Below are positions 34,339 to 42,796 of a DNA stretch of 64,000 nucleotides, one piece after another; the stretch's first letter is position 1, and each line of letters opens with the position of its first letter. The position numbers were made by a program, and so were the translations under genes. This DNA is from Olsenella_L sp051876355. Its GTDB lineage: Bacteria; Actinomycetota; Coriobacteriia; Coriobacteriales; Atopobiaceae. The notes below the pieces were generated by a model, which was given only the letters and a program-made list of their open reading frames with translations, was not told the DNA's origin and searched no databases. The stretch is from the NCBI GenBank assembly GCA_051876355.1, contig JBJEHU010000037.1, positions 186,001-250,000 on the forward strand, in the 5' to 3' direction.

Positions 34339-36266
34339 TAACCGACGAAGACAAGGAGCGTGTCAGGCAGGCGACCGATATCGTCGCGCTTGTGGGCGAG
34401 ACTGTCGTCCTGAAGCAGCGTGGCCAGGAGTTCTGGGGCTGCTGTCCGTTCCATCACGAGAAGTCTCCGTCGTTCAAGGTAAATCCCCAGACCGGCCTCT
34501 GGCATTGCTTCGGCTGCGGTGCCGGCGGCGATGTCTTCTCCTATGTCCAGCGCAGGGAGAATCTCGAGTTCCCCGATGCTATCCGCTACCTTGCAGACCG
34601 TGCCGGCATAGAGCTCACGGAAGAGAAGACGGCCCATCACGGCCCGAAGCGGCAGCGCCTCCTGGCCTGCCTTGCCGAGGCGGAGAAGTTCTATAGCACG
34701 ATGCTCATGCGCGGCAAGGGCGATGGCCCTGCCGCGGCACGGAGCTATTTCTCTGGCCGTGGCTTCGGCTCTGCCATCTGCCGTTCCTGGAACCTCGGCT
34801 TTGCGCCGGGGCATGGGATGCTTGCAGCGTACCTGCGCTCCAAGGGCTTTACGACGCAGGAGATGGTCGCAGCGGACCTGGCACGCGAGCGCTCTGGCAG
34901 GGTATCCGACCGCTTCTTCGACCGCGTGATGTTTCCCATCCACGACGAGCAGGGGCGCACGATTGCCTTCGGCGGCAGGATCCTCGAAGCGACGAAGCAT
35001 GACGGGATAGCGAAATACATCAATACGGGCGACACGCCGGTCTTCAACAAGAGGAAGCATCTCTTTGCGATCGACAAGGCACGCGATGCGATGGTCGAGA
35101 CCGGCACCGCTATCGTCTGCGAAGGCTATACCGACGTTATCGCTCTCCATGAGGGCGGATTCAGGAATGCCGTGGCAGCGCTTGGCACGGCGTTCTCGCT
35201 TGACCATGTGAAGACGCTCGAGCGCCTGCGCGTGAAGCGCATCATCTGCATGTTCGACGGCGATGCGGCAGGCCAGCGAGCCGCCGAGCGCGCTGTCCAG
35301 TATGTGGACAAGACGACGGCCGAGCTCCTCTGCGTCGTGCTGCCGAACAACCAGGACCCGATGGAGTTCCTTGCATCGCATACGGCAGATGAGATGCAGC
35401 AGCAGCTCGATGGCGCAAGGCCGCTCATCGACTTCGTGTTCGCAAAGCGGCTCGAAGGCTACGACCTCACGATTCCGGGCGTGCGCGTGAAGGCGCTCGA
35501 CGATCTGGCCGGCCTTCTTGCCCCGCTCAAGGATTCCCCGCTCATCGACTCCTATGCGCTCCAGCTCGCAGATGCCCTGGGCATGGATCCTGAAGAGACG
35601 AAGCGGACAATCAAGAGGAAGCCCCGCACCAGCGAGGCCGCTGTCCCTGCGCCGCGCAGGAGCCCGCGTCCCGAGCAGGAGCAGATACCGACCTATGACG
35701 GACCGACCTACGACGATGCGGACTACTACGACGAGGATGCAGGAGACTATGTGCCGGATGACGCATATGGCGCGGCGGCAGTGGTTCCGCAGGCCCTCTC
35801 GTCCGACGAGCGCCGCCAGATCGATGCGGAGCGCGAGCTCCTCGCGATGATGGCAGGTTATCCTGCCGAGGCGCGCGGCTATTCGCAGAGGATTGCAGGA
35901 TTTTCCTGGGCCGATTCGAGGCATGAAGCAATGGCATGGGCCATGCTCGCGACACCTGAGGATGCAACGCCGCAAGACGTCGTGGCGGCGGCGACCTCGG
36001 TCTATCCCGAGGCGGCACAGCTCCTCGGCGGCGGCAGGCTTGCGTCGGCCGAAGGAATGACAGCAGGGCAGAAGATGGCTTTCCTTGTGGATACGGTCGA
36101 GCTCTATTCCACGAAGCGGAAGATCCGCGCAATCAGGACCGAGCTCAGAAGCACGCCCGATGCGCTTTCGGACCGCACGAAGGAGCTCTTCGTCGAAGCG
36201 ACGCAGCTACAAAGGCATGTGCAGGAGCTGTCAGGCAGACTTTCTGCGTCTGCGGATGCTCAATAA
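34335..36266 (+). CDS. dnaG: DNA primase
   Basis: Synthesises RNA primers at the replication fork. It encodes 643 residues: CHC2 zinc finger with C37, H40, C58 and C61 (CCPFHHEKSPSF...CFGCG), the RNA polymerase core with TOPRIM motifs CEGYTDVIALHEGG and FDGDAAGQ, an acidic/tyrosine-rich linker around residues 450-480, and a helicase-binding C-domain. It starts at TTG 34335, with GAGGGGG at about 34321-34327. It is directly followed by rpoD, preserving the macromolecular-synthesis gene pairing. Confidence 0.96.
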   Translation: MITDEDKERVRQATDIVALVGETVVLKQRGQEFWGCCPFHHEKSPSFKVNPQTGLWHCFGCGAGGDVFSYVQRRENLEFPDAIRYLADRAGIELTEEKTAHHGPKRQRLLACLAEAEKFYSTMLMRGKGDGPAAARSYFSGRGFGSAICRSWNLGFAPGHGMLAAYLRSKGFTTQEMVAADLARERSGRVSDRFFDRVMFPIHDEQGRTIAFGGRILEATKHDGIAKYINTGDTPVFNKRKHLFAIDKARDAMVETGTAIVCEGYTDVIALHEGGFRNAVAALGTAFSLDHVKTLERLRVKRIICMFDGDAAGQRAAERAVQYVDKTTAELLCVVLPNNQDPMEFLASHTADEMQQQLDGARPLIDFVFAKRLEGYDLTIPGVRVKALDDLAGLLAPLKDSPLIDSYALQLADALGMDPEETKRTIKRKPRTSEAAVPAPRRSPRPEQEQIPTYDGPTYDDADYYDEDAGDYVPDDAYGAAAVVPQALSSDERRQIDAERELLAMMAGYPAEARGYSQRIAGFSWADSRHEAMAWAMLATPEDATPQDVVAAATSVYPEAAQLLGGGRLASAEGMTAGQKMAFLVDTVELYSTKRKIRAIRTELRSTPDALSDRTKELFVEATQLQRHVQELSGRLSASADAQ

Positions 36267-36305
36267 CGGGTAAAGTAGTAACGATTGTGCGTCGAAAGGA
36301 AATAC

Positions 36306-37676
36306 GTGGCTACAAAGAAGTCGAAAGAGGATATCAAGCTGTCCCCAGAGCTCATGCAGGCCGTCGATGCCCTTGTGACGAAATCGTCCAAGCATGATGG
36401 CACGGTGTCTGAGGATGATATCCAGGTCGCAACCCGTGACATAGATGTCGATTCCGACGAGCTGTCGGATCTCTACGACGTGCTGCGCTCGAAGGGCGTG
36501 GACATCGCGACAGACGACGCGGCGATGCCGAACGTTGATGGCAACTCTATCGACGGTCTCGATGACGACCTCGATTCGGACAGCTATGAGGACGATATCG
36601 AGGACGATCTCGACGAAGACGACGATGATTCCCGCACGAGCGAGGCAAAGGAAGTCAATGCCGCGCTGCGTTCCACGGCCACGAAGGGCAAGACCTCGAA
36701 GAAGCGCTCGACCCGCAGCCGTAACCGCAGGGCAGACACCTCGACGGTCATGCTTACCGGCGACCCGGTCAGGATGTATCTCAAGGAGATCGGCAAGGTC
36801 GACCTTCTGACCGCCGACGAAGAGGTCCATCTTGCCATGAAGATCGAGGCTGGTGCCGAGGCCACGGAGAAGCTCGAAGCTGCCGAGAACGGCGATATCG
36901 AGCTCACACGTGCCGAGATGCGCCGTCTCATGCGCATCGAGCAGGTCGGCCTCGACGCGAAGCAGCAGCTGATCTCCGCGAACCTGCGCCTTGTCGTCTC
37001 CATCGCAAAGCGCTATGTCGGCCGCGGCATGCTGTTCCTCGACCTCATCCAGGAAGGCAACCTCGGCCTCATCCGTGCTGTCGAGAAGTTCGACTACACG
37101 AAGGGCTTCAAGTTCTCGACGTACGCCACGTGGTGGATCCGTCAGGCCATCACCCGTGCTATCGCCGACCAGGCACGCACGATCCGCATTCCGGTCCACA
37201 TGGTCGAGACCATCAACAAGCTCGTCCGTGTCCAGCGCCAGCTTCTGCAGGACCTCGGCCGCGATCCGACCCCGGAAGAGATCGGCAAGGAGATGGGCAT
37301 GTCGGCAGACCGTGTCCGCGAGATCCAGAAGATCTCCCAGGAGCCGGTCTCGCTCGAGACGCCTATCGGCGAGGAAGAGGATTCGCAGCTCGGCGACTTC
37401 ATCGAGGATTCCGGTGCCGTCGCTCCTCCTGAGGCAGCATCCGAGTCCATGCTGCGCGAGCAGCTCGACCAGGTGCTCGACGGCCTGGCAGACCGTGAGC
37501 GCAAGGTCATCAAGCTGCGCTTCGGCCTCGAGGATGGCCATCCGCGCACGCTTGAGGAAGTCGGACGCGAGTTCGGCGTCACGCGTGAGCGCATCCGCCA
37601 GATCGAGAGCAAGACGCTCGCGAAGCTCCGCCATCCTTCCCGCTCCGGCCGCCTGAAGGACTATATGGAAGAGTAG
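36306..37676 (+). CDS. rpoD: Primary RNA polymerase sigma factor
   Basis: The housekeeping sigma-70 subunit. It encodes 456 residues: region 1.1 (about 1-80), a very acidic stretch near 85-115 followed by a Lys/Arg-rich stretch, region 1.2 (DPVRMYLKEIGKVDLL), region 2 (ISANLRLVVSIAKRYVGRGM; WWIRQAITRAIADQ), region 3, and region 4 with RLRF-like core and helix-turn-helix LEEVGREFGVTRERIRQIE. GTG at 36306 is preferred, with AAAGGA upstream; the earlier in-frame TTG at 36285 lacks a ribosome-binding site. It is followed by a strong terminator. Confidence 0.96.
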   Translation: MATKKSKEDIKLSPELMQAVDALVTKSSKHDGTVSEDDIQVATRDIDVDSDELSDLYDVLRSKGVDIATDDAAMPNVDGNSIDGLDDDLDSDSYEDDIEDDLDEDDDDSRTSEAKEVNAALRSTATKGKTSKKRSTRSRNRRADTSTVMLTGDPVRMYLKEIGKVDLLTADEEVHLAMKIEAGAEATEKLEAAENGDIELTRAEMRRLMRIEQVGLDAKQQLISANLRLVVSIAKRYVGRGMLFLDLIQEGNLGLIRAVEKFDYTKGFKFSTYATWWIRQAITRAIADQARTIRIPVHMVETINKLVRVQRQLLQDLGRDPTPEEIGKEMGMSADRVREIQKISQEPVSLETPIGEEEDSQLGDFIEDSGAVAPPEAASESMLREQLDQVLDGLADRERKVIKLRFGLEDGHPRTLEEVGREFGVTRERIRQIESKTLAKLRHPSRSGRLKDYMEE

Positions 37677-37692
37677 ATATCGTAAGCATGCC

Positions 37693-37726
37693 AAGGCAGC
37701 TGCTCAAAAGGGCAGCTGCCTTTTTT
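37693..37726 (+). terminator. Terminator of rpoD
   Basis: AAGGCAGCTGC / GCAGCTGCCTT, an 11-bp stem with an 8-base loop, ending in TTTTTT. It closes the rimP-rpoD gene run. Confidence 0.92.
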
Positions 37727-37742
37727 CATTCGGGAGGATGCA

Positions 37743-37937
37743 ATGGACCGAGACAGGCTCGAACATATCATCGAGGACCTCATCATCTGCGTCCTTCTTG
37801 CCATCCTCATTGCCCTGATCGTCCAGCTCCTGTTTCCGGGGTCGGGCATCTTCTTCGGCATCCCCTGCATCATCCCGTTCGTCTTCGTCTTCCCGATAGG
37901 ATGGAAGCATCGGGGCGGGGGAGACAGGAAGGACTGA
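37743..37937 (+). CDS. Small two-pass membrane protein, function unknown
   Basis: I do not recognise a family. It encodes 64 residues with two hydrophobic segments (about 12-31 and 33-51, split by an FPGSG turn), an acidic N terminus and a basic, glycine-rich tail. GGGAGG ends 5 bases before ATG 37743, and an intrinsic terminator follows the stop, which supports a real gene of its own. It sits between the rpoD terminator and the butyrate-cluster regulatory region. Confidence 0.6.
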   Translation: MDRDRLEHIIEDLIICVLLAILIALIVQLLFPGSGIFFGIPCIIPFVFVFPIGWKHRGGGDRKD

Positions 37938-37946
37938 CGGGCGAGC

Positions 37947-37984
37947 AGCGCAGCAGGCTTCAGGTCTGCTGCGCTTTTCTTTTA
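37947..37984 (+). terminator. Terminator after the small membrane protein gene
   Basis: AGCGCAGCAG / CTGCTGCGCT, a 10-bp stem with a 9-base loop, followed by TTTCTTTTAA. Confidence 0.85.
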
Positions 37985-38091
37985 AGCAGTCTGGCTTCCC
38001 ATCTCGCGGGACAGCTGCCTGCTGCATGGCCTCAAGGAGCGATGCTCCCTTGAGGCCATCCTGCATGCGTCCTGGGGATGGATGCATGTGC

Positions 38092-38126
38092 ATTCTGCAT
38101 GGGTATGCTCCCATGCAGAATATTTT
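38092..38126 (+). terminator. Terminator-like hairpin in the butyrate leader region
   Basis: Perfect 12-bp stem ATTCTGCATGGG / CCCATGCAGAAT with a 6-base loop, then ATTTTG. It may end upstream transcription or act as an attenuator, depending on which promoter is used. Confidence 0.5.
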
Positions 38127-38135
38127 GAACACATG

Positions 38136-38164
38136 TTGCAATCTTTTGCAAAAGAACATATTTA
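38136..38164 (+). promoter_or_regulatory. Candidate promoter of the butyrate cluster
   Basis: TTGCAA and TATTTA separated by 17 bases. The two ATGTTGCA repeats (38133 and 38164, 31 bases apart, about three helical turns) overlap these hexamers, as a regulator site might. The match to consensus is modest. Confidence 0.3.
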
Positions 38165-38420
38165 TGTTGCACAAGCAACGAATCAAGCTGCAAAGAGCCG
38201 TCTGAGGGAAGTTTCAGACCGCTTGCCGCACGGCACGGGACAAAATCAAGAACAAATCTCATTATCTTGCCAACAAGAAATGCTACCAAACGCGTAGCAA
38301 TAGGTGACCGCAGTCGATGAATCCCCATGTCATCGGCCTGTCCTGGCCTGCTGTCCCATCTGGAAGCCGCCTGTCACCGCCTGTTTCTCCTCATACCAGC
38401 AGATGCAAAGGTGGTGTCCC

Positions 38421-39779
38421 ATGAAGTATGGAGATGTCTACAGACAGAAGCTCGTCACAGCCGACGAAGCAGCCCGTGTCGTGAAGAGCGGCGACTGGGT
38501 CGACTACGGATGGAGCTCGATCACGCCGGTCGCCTTCGACCGTGCCCTCGCAAAGCGCATGCCCGAGCTCGAGAATGTCAATTTCCGTGGCGGCGTCCTG
38601 GCCCATGAGCCGGAGATCTTCAAGATCGACCATCCCGAAGAGCATCTGACCTGGAATTCCTGGCACCTCGGCGGGGCCGAGCGCAAGGCTGTGGCCCGTG
38701 GTTTCTGCTTCTATGCGCCGATCCGCTACTCGGAGCTGCCGCGCTACTACCGCGAGCATACCGGTGCAGTCGATGTCGTGTGCTTCCAGGTGCCTCCGAT
38801 GGATGCGAGCGGCAACTTCTCGTTCGGCCTCTGCGCAAGCCATATCAGTGCCATCTGCGACATGGCAAAGACGATCATCGTCGAGGTGAACACAAGCATG
38901 CCGCGCTGCTATGGCGGTCCGGAGACGTCGATCAACGTGAACCGCGTCGATATGATCATCGAGGGCGACAACCAGCCGATCGATGCAATCGGCACGGAAG
39001 GCCCTGTTCCCTATGACCCGGTCAACGACGCCGTCACGAAGCTTGTCGTGCCGATGATTCCTGATGGGGCGTGCCTCCAGCTCGGCATCGGCGCAATGCC
39101 GAGCGCCATCGGTGCCGGCATCGCGCAGAGCGACCTCGGACACTTCGGCGTCCACAGCGAGATGTACGTCGACTCGTTCGTCGATCTCTCGCTTGCCGGC
39201 AAGATCACCGGCAACTACAAGGCCATCGACCGCGGCAAGCAGGTCTATGCCTTTGCAGCTGGCACGAAGCGGCTCTATGACTTCCTCGACGAGAATCCCG
39301 AGTGCTATGCCGCACCGGTGAACTACGTGAACGACATGCGCACGGTCGGACAGATCGACAACTTCGTCTCGATCAACAATGCTGTGGATATCGACCTAGC
39401 CGGCCAGGTGAATGCCGAAAGCTCCGGCACCCGTGCCATCTCCGGCGCTGGCGGCCAGCTCGACTTCGTCGTCGGCGCCTACCTCTCGCGCGGCGGCAAG
39501 AGCTTCATTTGCATGAGCTCGACCTACAAGGACAAGAAGACCGGCAAGATCTCGAGCCGCATCCGCCCGACCCTGGCCACGGGCTCTATCGTGACCGATA
39601 CGCGTGCGAACACGATGTATGTGGTTACGGAGTACGGTGTCGTGAACCTCAAGGGCCTCTCTGCCTGGCAGCGCGCAGAAGCGCTCATCAGCATCGCTCA
39701 TCCCGATTTCAGGGACGAGCTCATCCAGGCAGCCCAGGACCTGAACATCTGGCGCCGCTCGAATCTGATTGCCAGCTAG
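38421..39779 (+). CDS. but: Butyryl-CoA:acetate CoA-transferase
   Basis: Moves CoA from butyryl-CoA to acetate, releasing butyrate; the last step of butyrate fermentation. It encodes 452 residues of the acetyl-CoA hydrolase/transferase family: catalytic glutamate E247 in GVHSEMYVD, and GAGGQLDFVVGAYLSRGGKS near residue 345, the glycine-rich CoA site that I associate with butyryl- rather than 4-hydroxybutyrate-specific enzymes. ATG at 38421 follows AAAGGTGG; the frame is open upstream to 38304 without conservation. It is the first gene of the butyrate cluster. Confidence 0.88.
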   Translation: MKYGDVYRQKLVTADEAARVVKSGDWVDYGWSSITPVAFDRALAKRMPELENVNFRGGVLAHEPEIFKIDHPEEHLTWNSWHLGGAERKAVARGFCFYAPIRYSELPRYYREHTGAVDVVCFQVPPMDASGNFSFGLCASHISAICDMAKTIIVEVNTSMPRCYGGPETSINVNRVDMIIEGDNQPIDAIGTEGPVPYDPVNDAVTKLVVPMIPDGACLQLGIGAMPSAIGAGIAQSDLGHFGVHSEMYVDSFVDLSLAGKITGNYKAIDRGKQVYAFAAGTKRLYDFLDENPECYAAPVNYVNDMRTVGQIDNFVSINNAVDIDLAGQVNAESSGTRAISGAGGQLDFVVGAYLSRGGKSFICMSSTYKDKKTGKISSRIRPTLATGSIVTDTRANTMYVVTEYGVVNLKGLSAWQRAEALISIAHPDFRDELIQAAQDLNIWRRSNLIAS

Positions 39780-39831
39780 TTTTTGACTCTCCAACTTTAT
39801 ACAAATCGATGAATAGAAAGCGAGCACTCCC

Positions 39832-41019
39832 ATGAACGATCGTGTTGTCATTGCCAGCGCCTGCCGCACCGCCATCGGAAAGTTCGGCGGCACGCTCTCT
39901 GGCGTCCCTGCCCGTACCCTCGGCGCCACTGTCATCAAGGAGGCCGTGCGCCGCGCAAACATCCAGCCAGCCGATGTCGAGCATGTGAACTTCGGCTGCG
40001 TCATCCAGGCAGGCCAGGGCCAGAACGTTGCCCGCCAGGCAGCGCTCGATGCCGGCCTTCCGGTCGAGACCCCGGCCGTCACGCTCAATGCGGTCTGCGG
40101 GTCGGGACTCCATTCCGTCAATGCTGCGGCCGACATGATCCGCGCTGGCCAGGCAGATGTCGTCGTCGCCGGCGGCACCGAGAACATGGACATGGCACCG
40201 TTCGCGATGATGAAGGGACGCTATGGCTACCGCATGGCATACCCGATGGGGAAGTCCGATCTCGTCGACACGATGGTGAACGACGCCCTCTGGGATGCGT
40301 TCAATGACTACCACATGGGCATCACGGCAGAGAACGTCGCCGAGCGCTGGGGCATCACGCGCGAGGAGCTCGACCGCTTCGCGCTCACGAGCCAGACCCG
40401 TGCGCTCAAGGCTATCGCCGATGGCGCGTTCAAGGACGAGATCGTCCCGATTACCGTGAAGCAGCGCAAGAAGGAGATCGTCTTCGATACCGATGAAGGA
40501 CCGCGCGAGACGTCGATGGAGCTTCTCGGCAAGCTCCGCCCTGCCTTCAAGCCCGACGGCATCGTGACGGCCGGCAACTCTTCTGCCATCAACGACGGCG
40601 CAGCCGCTCTTGTCATCATGAGCGAGAAACGTGCCAAGGAGCTCGGCGTGACGCCGCTCGCGACGCTCGTCTCCGGTGCCCTCGCCGGCGTCGACCCCTC
40701 GATCATGGGAACAGGTCCGATTCCGGCAAGCAGGAAGGCGCTTGCAAAGGCAGGCCTTTCCGTCTCCGATCTTGACCTCATCGAGGCGAACGAGGCCTTC
40801 GCGGCACAGTCGCTTGCTGTCGTCCATGACCTGGGGCTCGATCTCGAGAAGACGAATGTCAACGGCGGTGCCATCGCCCTCGGCCATCCCGTCGGCGCGT
40901 CCGGTGCCCGCATCCTCGTGACGCTCCTCTATGCGATGAAGCATCGCGGCGCGAAGCACGGCCTGGCGACGCTCTGCATCGGTGGCGGCATGGGATGCGC
41001 GACTGTCGTCGAGATGTAG
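39832..41019 (+). CDS. thl: Acetyl-CoA C-acetyltransferase (thiolase)
   Basis: Condenses two acetyl-CoA to acetoacetyl-CoA, the entry step of butyrate formation. It encodes 395 residues with the acyl-accepting cysteine C89 (NAVCGSGLHS), H352 in GHPVGASGARI and C382 in CIGGGMGCA. The 52 bases between it and the CoA-transferase gene contain a T-run and TATACA, so an internal promoter is possible but not clear. It is followed by crt after 7 bases. Confidence 0.95.
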   Translation: MNDRVVIASACRTAIGKFGGTLSGVPARTLGATVIKEAVRRANIQPADVEHVNFGCVIQAGQGQNVARQAALDAGLPVETPAVTLNAVCGSGLHSVNAAADMIRAGQADVVVAGGTENMDMAPFAMMKGRYGYRMAYPMGKSDLVDTMVNDALWDAFNDYHMGITAENVAERWGITREELDRFALTSQTRALKAIADGAFKDEIVPITVKQRKKEIVFDTDEGPRETSMELLGKLRPAFKPDGIVTAGNSSAINDGAAALVIMSEKRAKELGVTPLATLVSGALAGVDPSIMGTGPIPASRKALAKAGLSVSDLDLIEANEAFAAQSLAVVHDLGLDLEKTNVNGGAIALGHPVGASGARILVTLLYAMKHRGAKHGLATLCIGGGMGCATVVEM

Positions 41020-41026
41020 GTGTGCC

Positions 41027-41812
41027 ATGGGATACGTGAAGACAGCCATCGACGGGCACGTAGCCGAGCTCACGATTGCGCGGCCCGAAGCGCTCAATGC
41101 GCTCAGCCGCGTCGTGCTCGAAGACCTGCATGAGGCATTCTGCGCCCTCGACCTCGATGTGGTCCGCGCCGTCATCCTCACGGGCGAAGGCACGAAGAGC
41201 TTCGTTGCCGGTGCCGACATCGCATCGATGGTGAGGATGAGAAAAGAGGAAGCCAGAGCATTCTCTACGCTCGGAAACGACGTCTTCCTCGGAATCGAGA
41301 GCTTCCCGGTGCCTGTGATCGCTGCCGTGAACGGCTATGCATTGGGCGGCGGCATGGAGCTCGCGCTTGCAGCGGACATCAGGCTTGCCTCCGAGAACGC
41401 CCTCTTCGGCCAGCCCGAATGCACGCTCGGCATCACGCCAGGATTCGGCGGCACGCAGCGCCTTGCACGCGTCGCAGGAACCGGACGTGCAGCAGAGCTC
41501 ATCTATACGGGCCGCACGATCGATGCCGCCACTGCCCTTGCTTTCGGCATCGTCAATGCCGTCTACCCCCAGGAGCAGCTCCTCGATGAGGCGCGAAAGC
41601 TTGCGAGGCGGATCGCGCAGGCAGCGCCGATTGCCGTGCGCGCCAGCAAGCGCGCCATCCTCGCAGGGGAGAGCGTCCCCCTCGAGCGCTCCGTCAAGGC
41701 AGAAGAGGAGCTCTTCTCTTCCTGCTTCGAGACGGCAGACCAGAGGGCAGCGATGGAAGCGTTCCTCTCGAAGGAGCGTCCGAAGCCGAAGCCCGTTTTC
41801 CAGAACAGATAG
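41027..41812 (+). CDS. crt: Crotonase (3-hydroxybutyryl-CoA dehydratase)
   Basis: Dehydrates 3-hydroxybutyryl-CoA to crotonyl-CoA. It encodes 261 residues with the enoyl-CoA hydratase fold; oxyanion loop AGADIASM, catalytic glutamates E111 (GGGMELALAADIR) and E131 (GQPECTLGITPGFGGTQ). ATG at 41027 is set by alignment with family starts; the ribosome-binding site (AGGTG) is weak, so coupling to thl translation is likely. Confidence 0.92.
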   Translation: MGYVKTAIDGHVAELTIARPEALNALSRVVLEDLHEAFCALDLDVVRAVILTGEGTKSFVAGADIASMVRMRKEEARAFSTLGNDVFLGIESFPVPVIAAVNGYALGGGMELALAADIRLASENALFGQPECTLGITPGFGGTQRLARVAGTGRAAELIYTGRTIDAATALAFGIVNAVYPQEQLLDEARKLARRIAQAAPIAVRASKRAILAGESVPLERSVKAEEELFSSCFETADQRAAMEAFLSKERPKPKPVFQNR

Positions 41813-41813
41813 C

Positions 41814-41834
41814 CCGCCCTCAGAAGGAGGGCGG
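41814..41834 (+). other. Hairpin between crt and hbd
   Basis: Perfect 8-bp stem CCGCCCTC / GAGGGCGG with a 5-base loop, without a T-run. More likely an intercistronic RNA stabiliser or processing site than a terminator. Confidence 0.45.
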
Positions 41835-41886
41835 AAGGACTGCAAGAAATCGGCACGTCATGTGCCTCAGAAGAAAGGATCGAACC

Positions 41887-42786
41887 ATGAGGGTCGGAGT
41901 CATCGGTGCCGGTGTCATGGGACAGGGCATTGCAAAGGCATTCCTCCAGGGAGGCTGGGAAGTAGCCCTCTGCGACGTGAAGAAGGAATGGGCAGAGCGC
42001 GGCAAGGAGAAGATCGCTTCCTCCTATGCGCAGCTCGTCGAGAAGGGCAAGCTCACACAGGAAGAGGCGGACGATCGTCTTGCACGTCTCCGTGCCGGCG
42101 TGAAGGAGGAGCTTGCAGGTGCCTGCGACCTGATCGAGGAGGCGGCATTCGAGGATATTCGCGTGAAGCAGCAGATGTTCAGCGAGCTCGATGCCATCTG
42201 CCCTGCGCGGACGATCTTTGCCTCGAACACCTCGAGCCTTTCGATCACGGAGATCGGCCGTGGCCTCTCCCGTCCTCTCGTCGGCATGCACTTCTTCAAT
42301 CCTGCCGACCGCATGAGCCTCGTCGAGGTCATTGCCGGCACGAACACGCCGCAGGAGACCGTGGACCAGATTCTCGAGATCTCGCGCGAGATCGGCAAGC
42401 AGCCGGTCGAGGTCAATGAGGCAGCGGGCTTTGTCGTGAACCGCATCCTCATCCCGATGATCAACGAGGCTGCCTTCATCAAGATGGAGGGCGTGTCCGA
42501 CGTCGAGAGCATCGACAAGGCTATGAAGCTCGGCGCGAACCTGCGCATGGGCCCGCTCGAGCTCGGCGACTTCATCGGACTCGATATCTGCCTTGCAATC
42601 ATGGACGTGCTCTACAAGGAGACAAACGATACGAAGTACCGCGCCTGCCCCCTGATCCGCAAGCTCGTCCGTGGCGGCAATCTCGGCTGCAAGACAGGCC
42701 GCGGCTTCTACATCTACCGCGAGGACGGCACGAAGGTGCCCTTCGACCGCGTTGCCCAGGAAACGTCCGACAAGACGGCTGCATAG
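41887..42786 (+). CDS. hbd: 3-hydroxybutyryl-CoA dehydrogenase
   Basis: Reduces acetoacetyl-CoA to 3-hydroxybutyryl-CoA with NAD(P)H. It encodes 299 residues; Rossmann motif GAGVMG at 7-12, SNTSSLSITEI with active-site serine S116, the catalytic histidine H135 in MHFFNPADRM, and GFVVNRILIPMINEA in the C-domain. ATG at 41887 is preceded by AGAAAGGA. It runs on to the acyl-CoA dehydrogenase gene after 10 bases. Confidence 0.94.
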   Translation: MRVGVIGAGVMGQGIAKAFLQGGWEVALCDVKKEWAERGKEKIASSYAQLVEKGKLTQEEADDRLARLRAGVKEELAGACDLIEEAAFEDIRVKQQMFSELDAICPARTIFASNTSSLSITEIGRGLSRPLVGMHFFNPADRMSLVEVIAGTNTPQETVDQILEISREIGKQPVEVNEAAGFVVNRILIPMINEAAFIKMEGVSDVESIDKAMKLGANLRMGPLELGDFIGLDICLAIMDVLYKETNDTKYRACPLIRKLVRGGNLGCKTGRGFYIYREDGTKVPFDRVAQETSDKTAA

Positions 42787-42796
42787 GAGCAGGCTT

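Larger units (their letters stand above)
37985..38420 (+). promoter_or_regulatory. Long regulatory region upstream of the butyrate cluster
   Basis: About 435 bases without a convincing gene and visibly richer in A/T than its surroundings between 38120 and 38290. It holds a 14-bp-class hairpin at 38027-38058 (TGGCCTCAA... / ...TTGAGGCCA). A perfect 12-bp hairpin follows at 38092-38121 (ATTCTGCATGGG / CCCATGCAGAAT) with ATTTTG after it. The direct repeat ATGTTGCA occurs at 38133-38140 and 38164-38171, and the inverted repeat GTTGC-ACAA-GCAAC lies at 38166-38179. Promoter candidates are TTGCAA-N17-TATTTA (38136-38164) and GGGACA-N17-CATTAT (38237-38265). A short open frame at 38082-38297 has no ribosome-binding site or codon bias. 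Confidence 0.5.

Noticed and set aside
38082..38297. A 71-codon frame in the butyrate leader region
   Set aside because: No ribosome-binding site, no third-position bias, and it overlaps hairpins and promoter-like elements.
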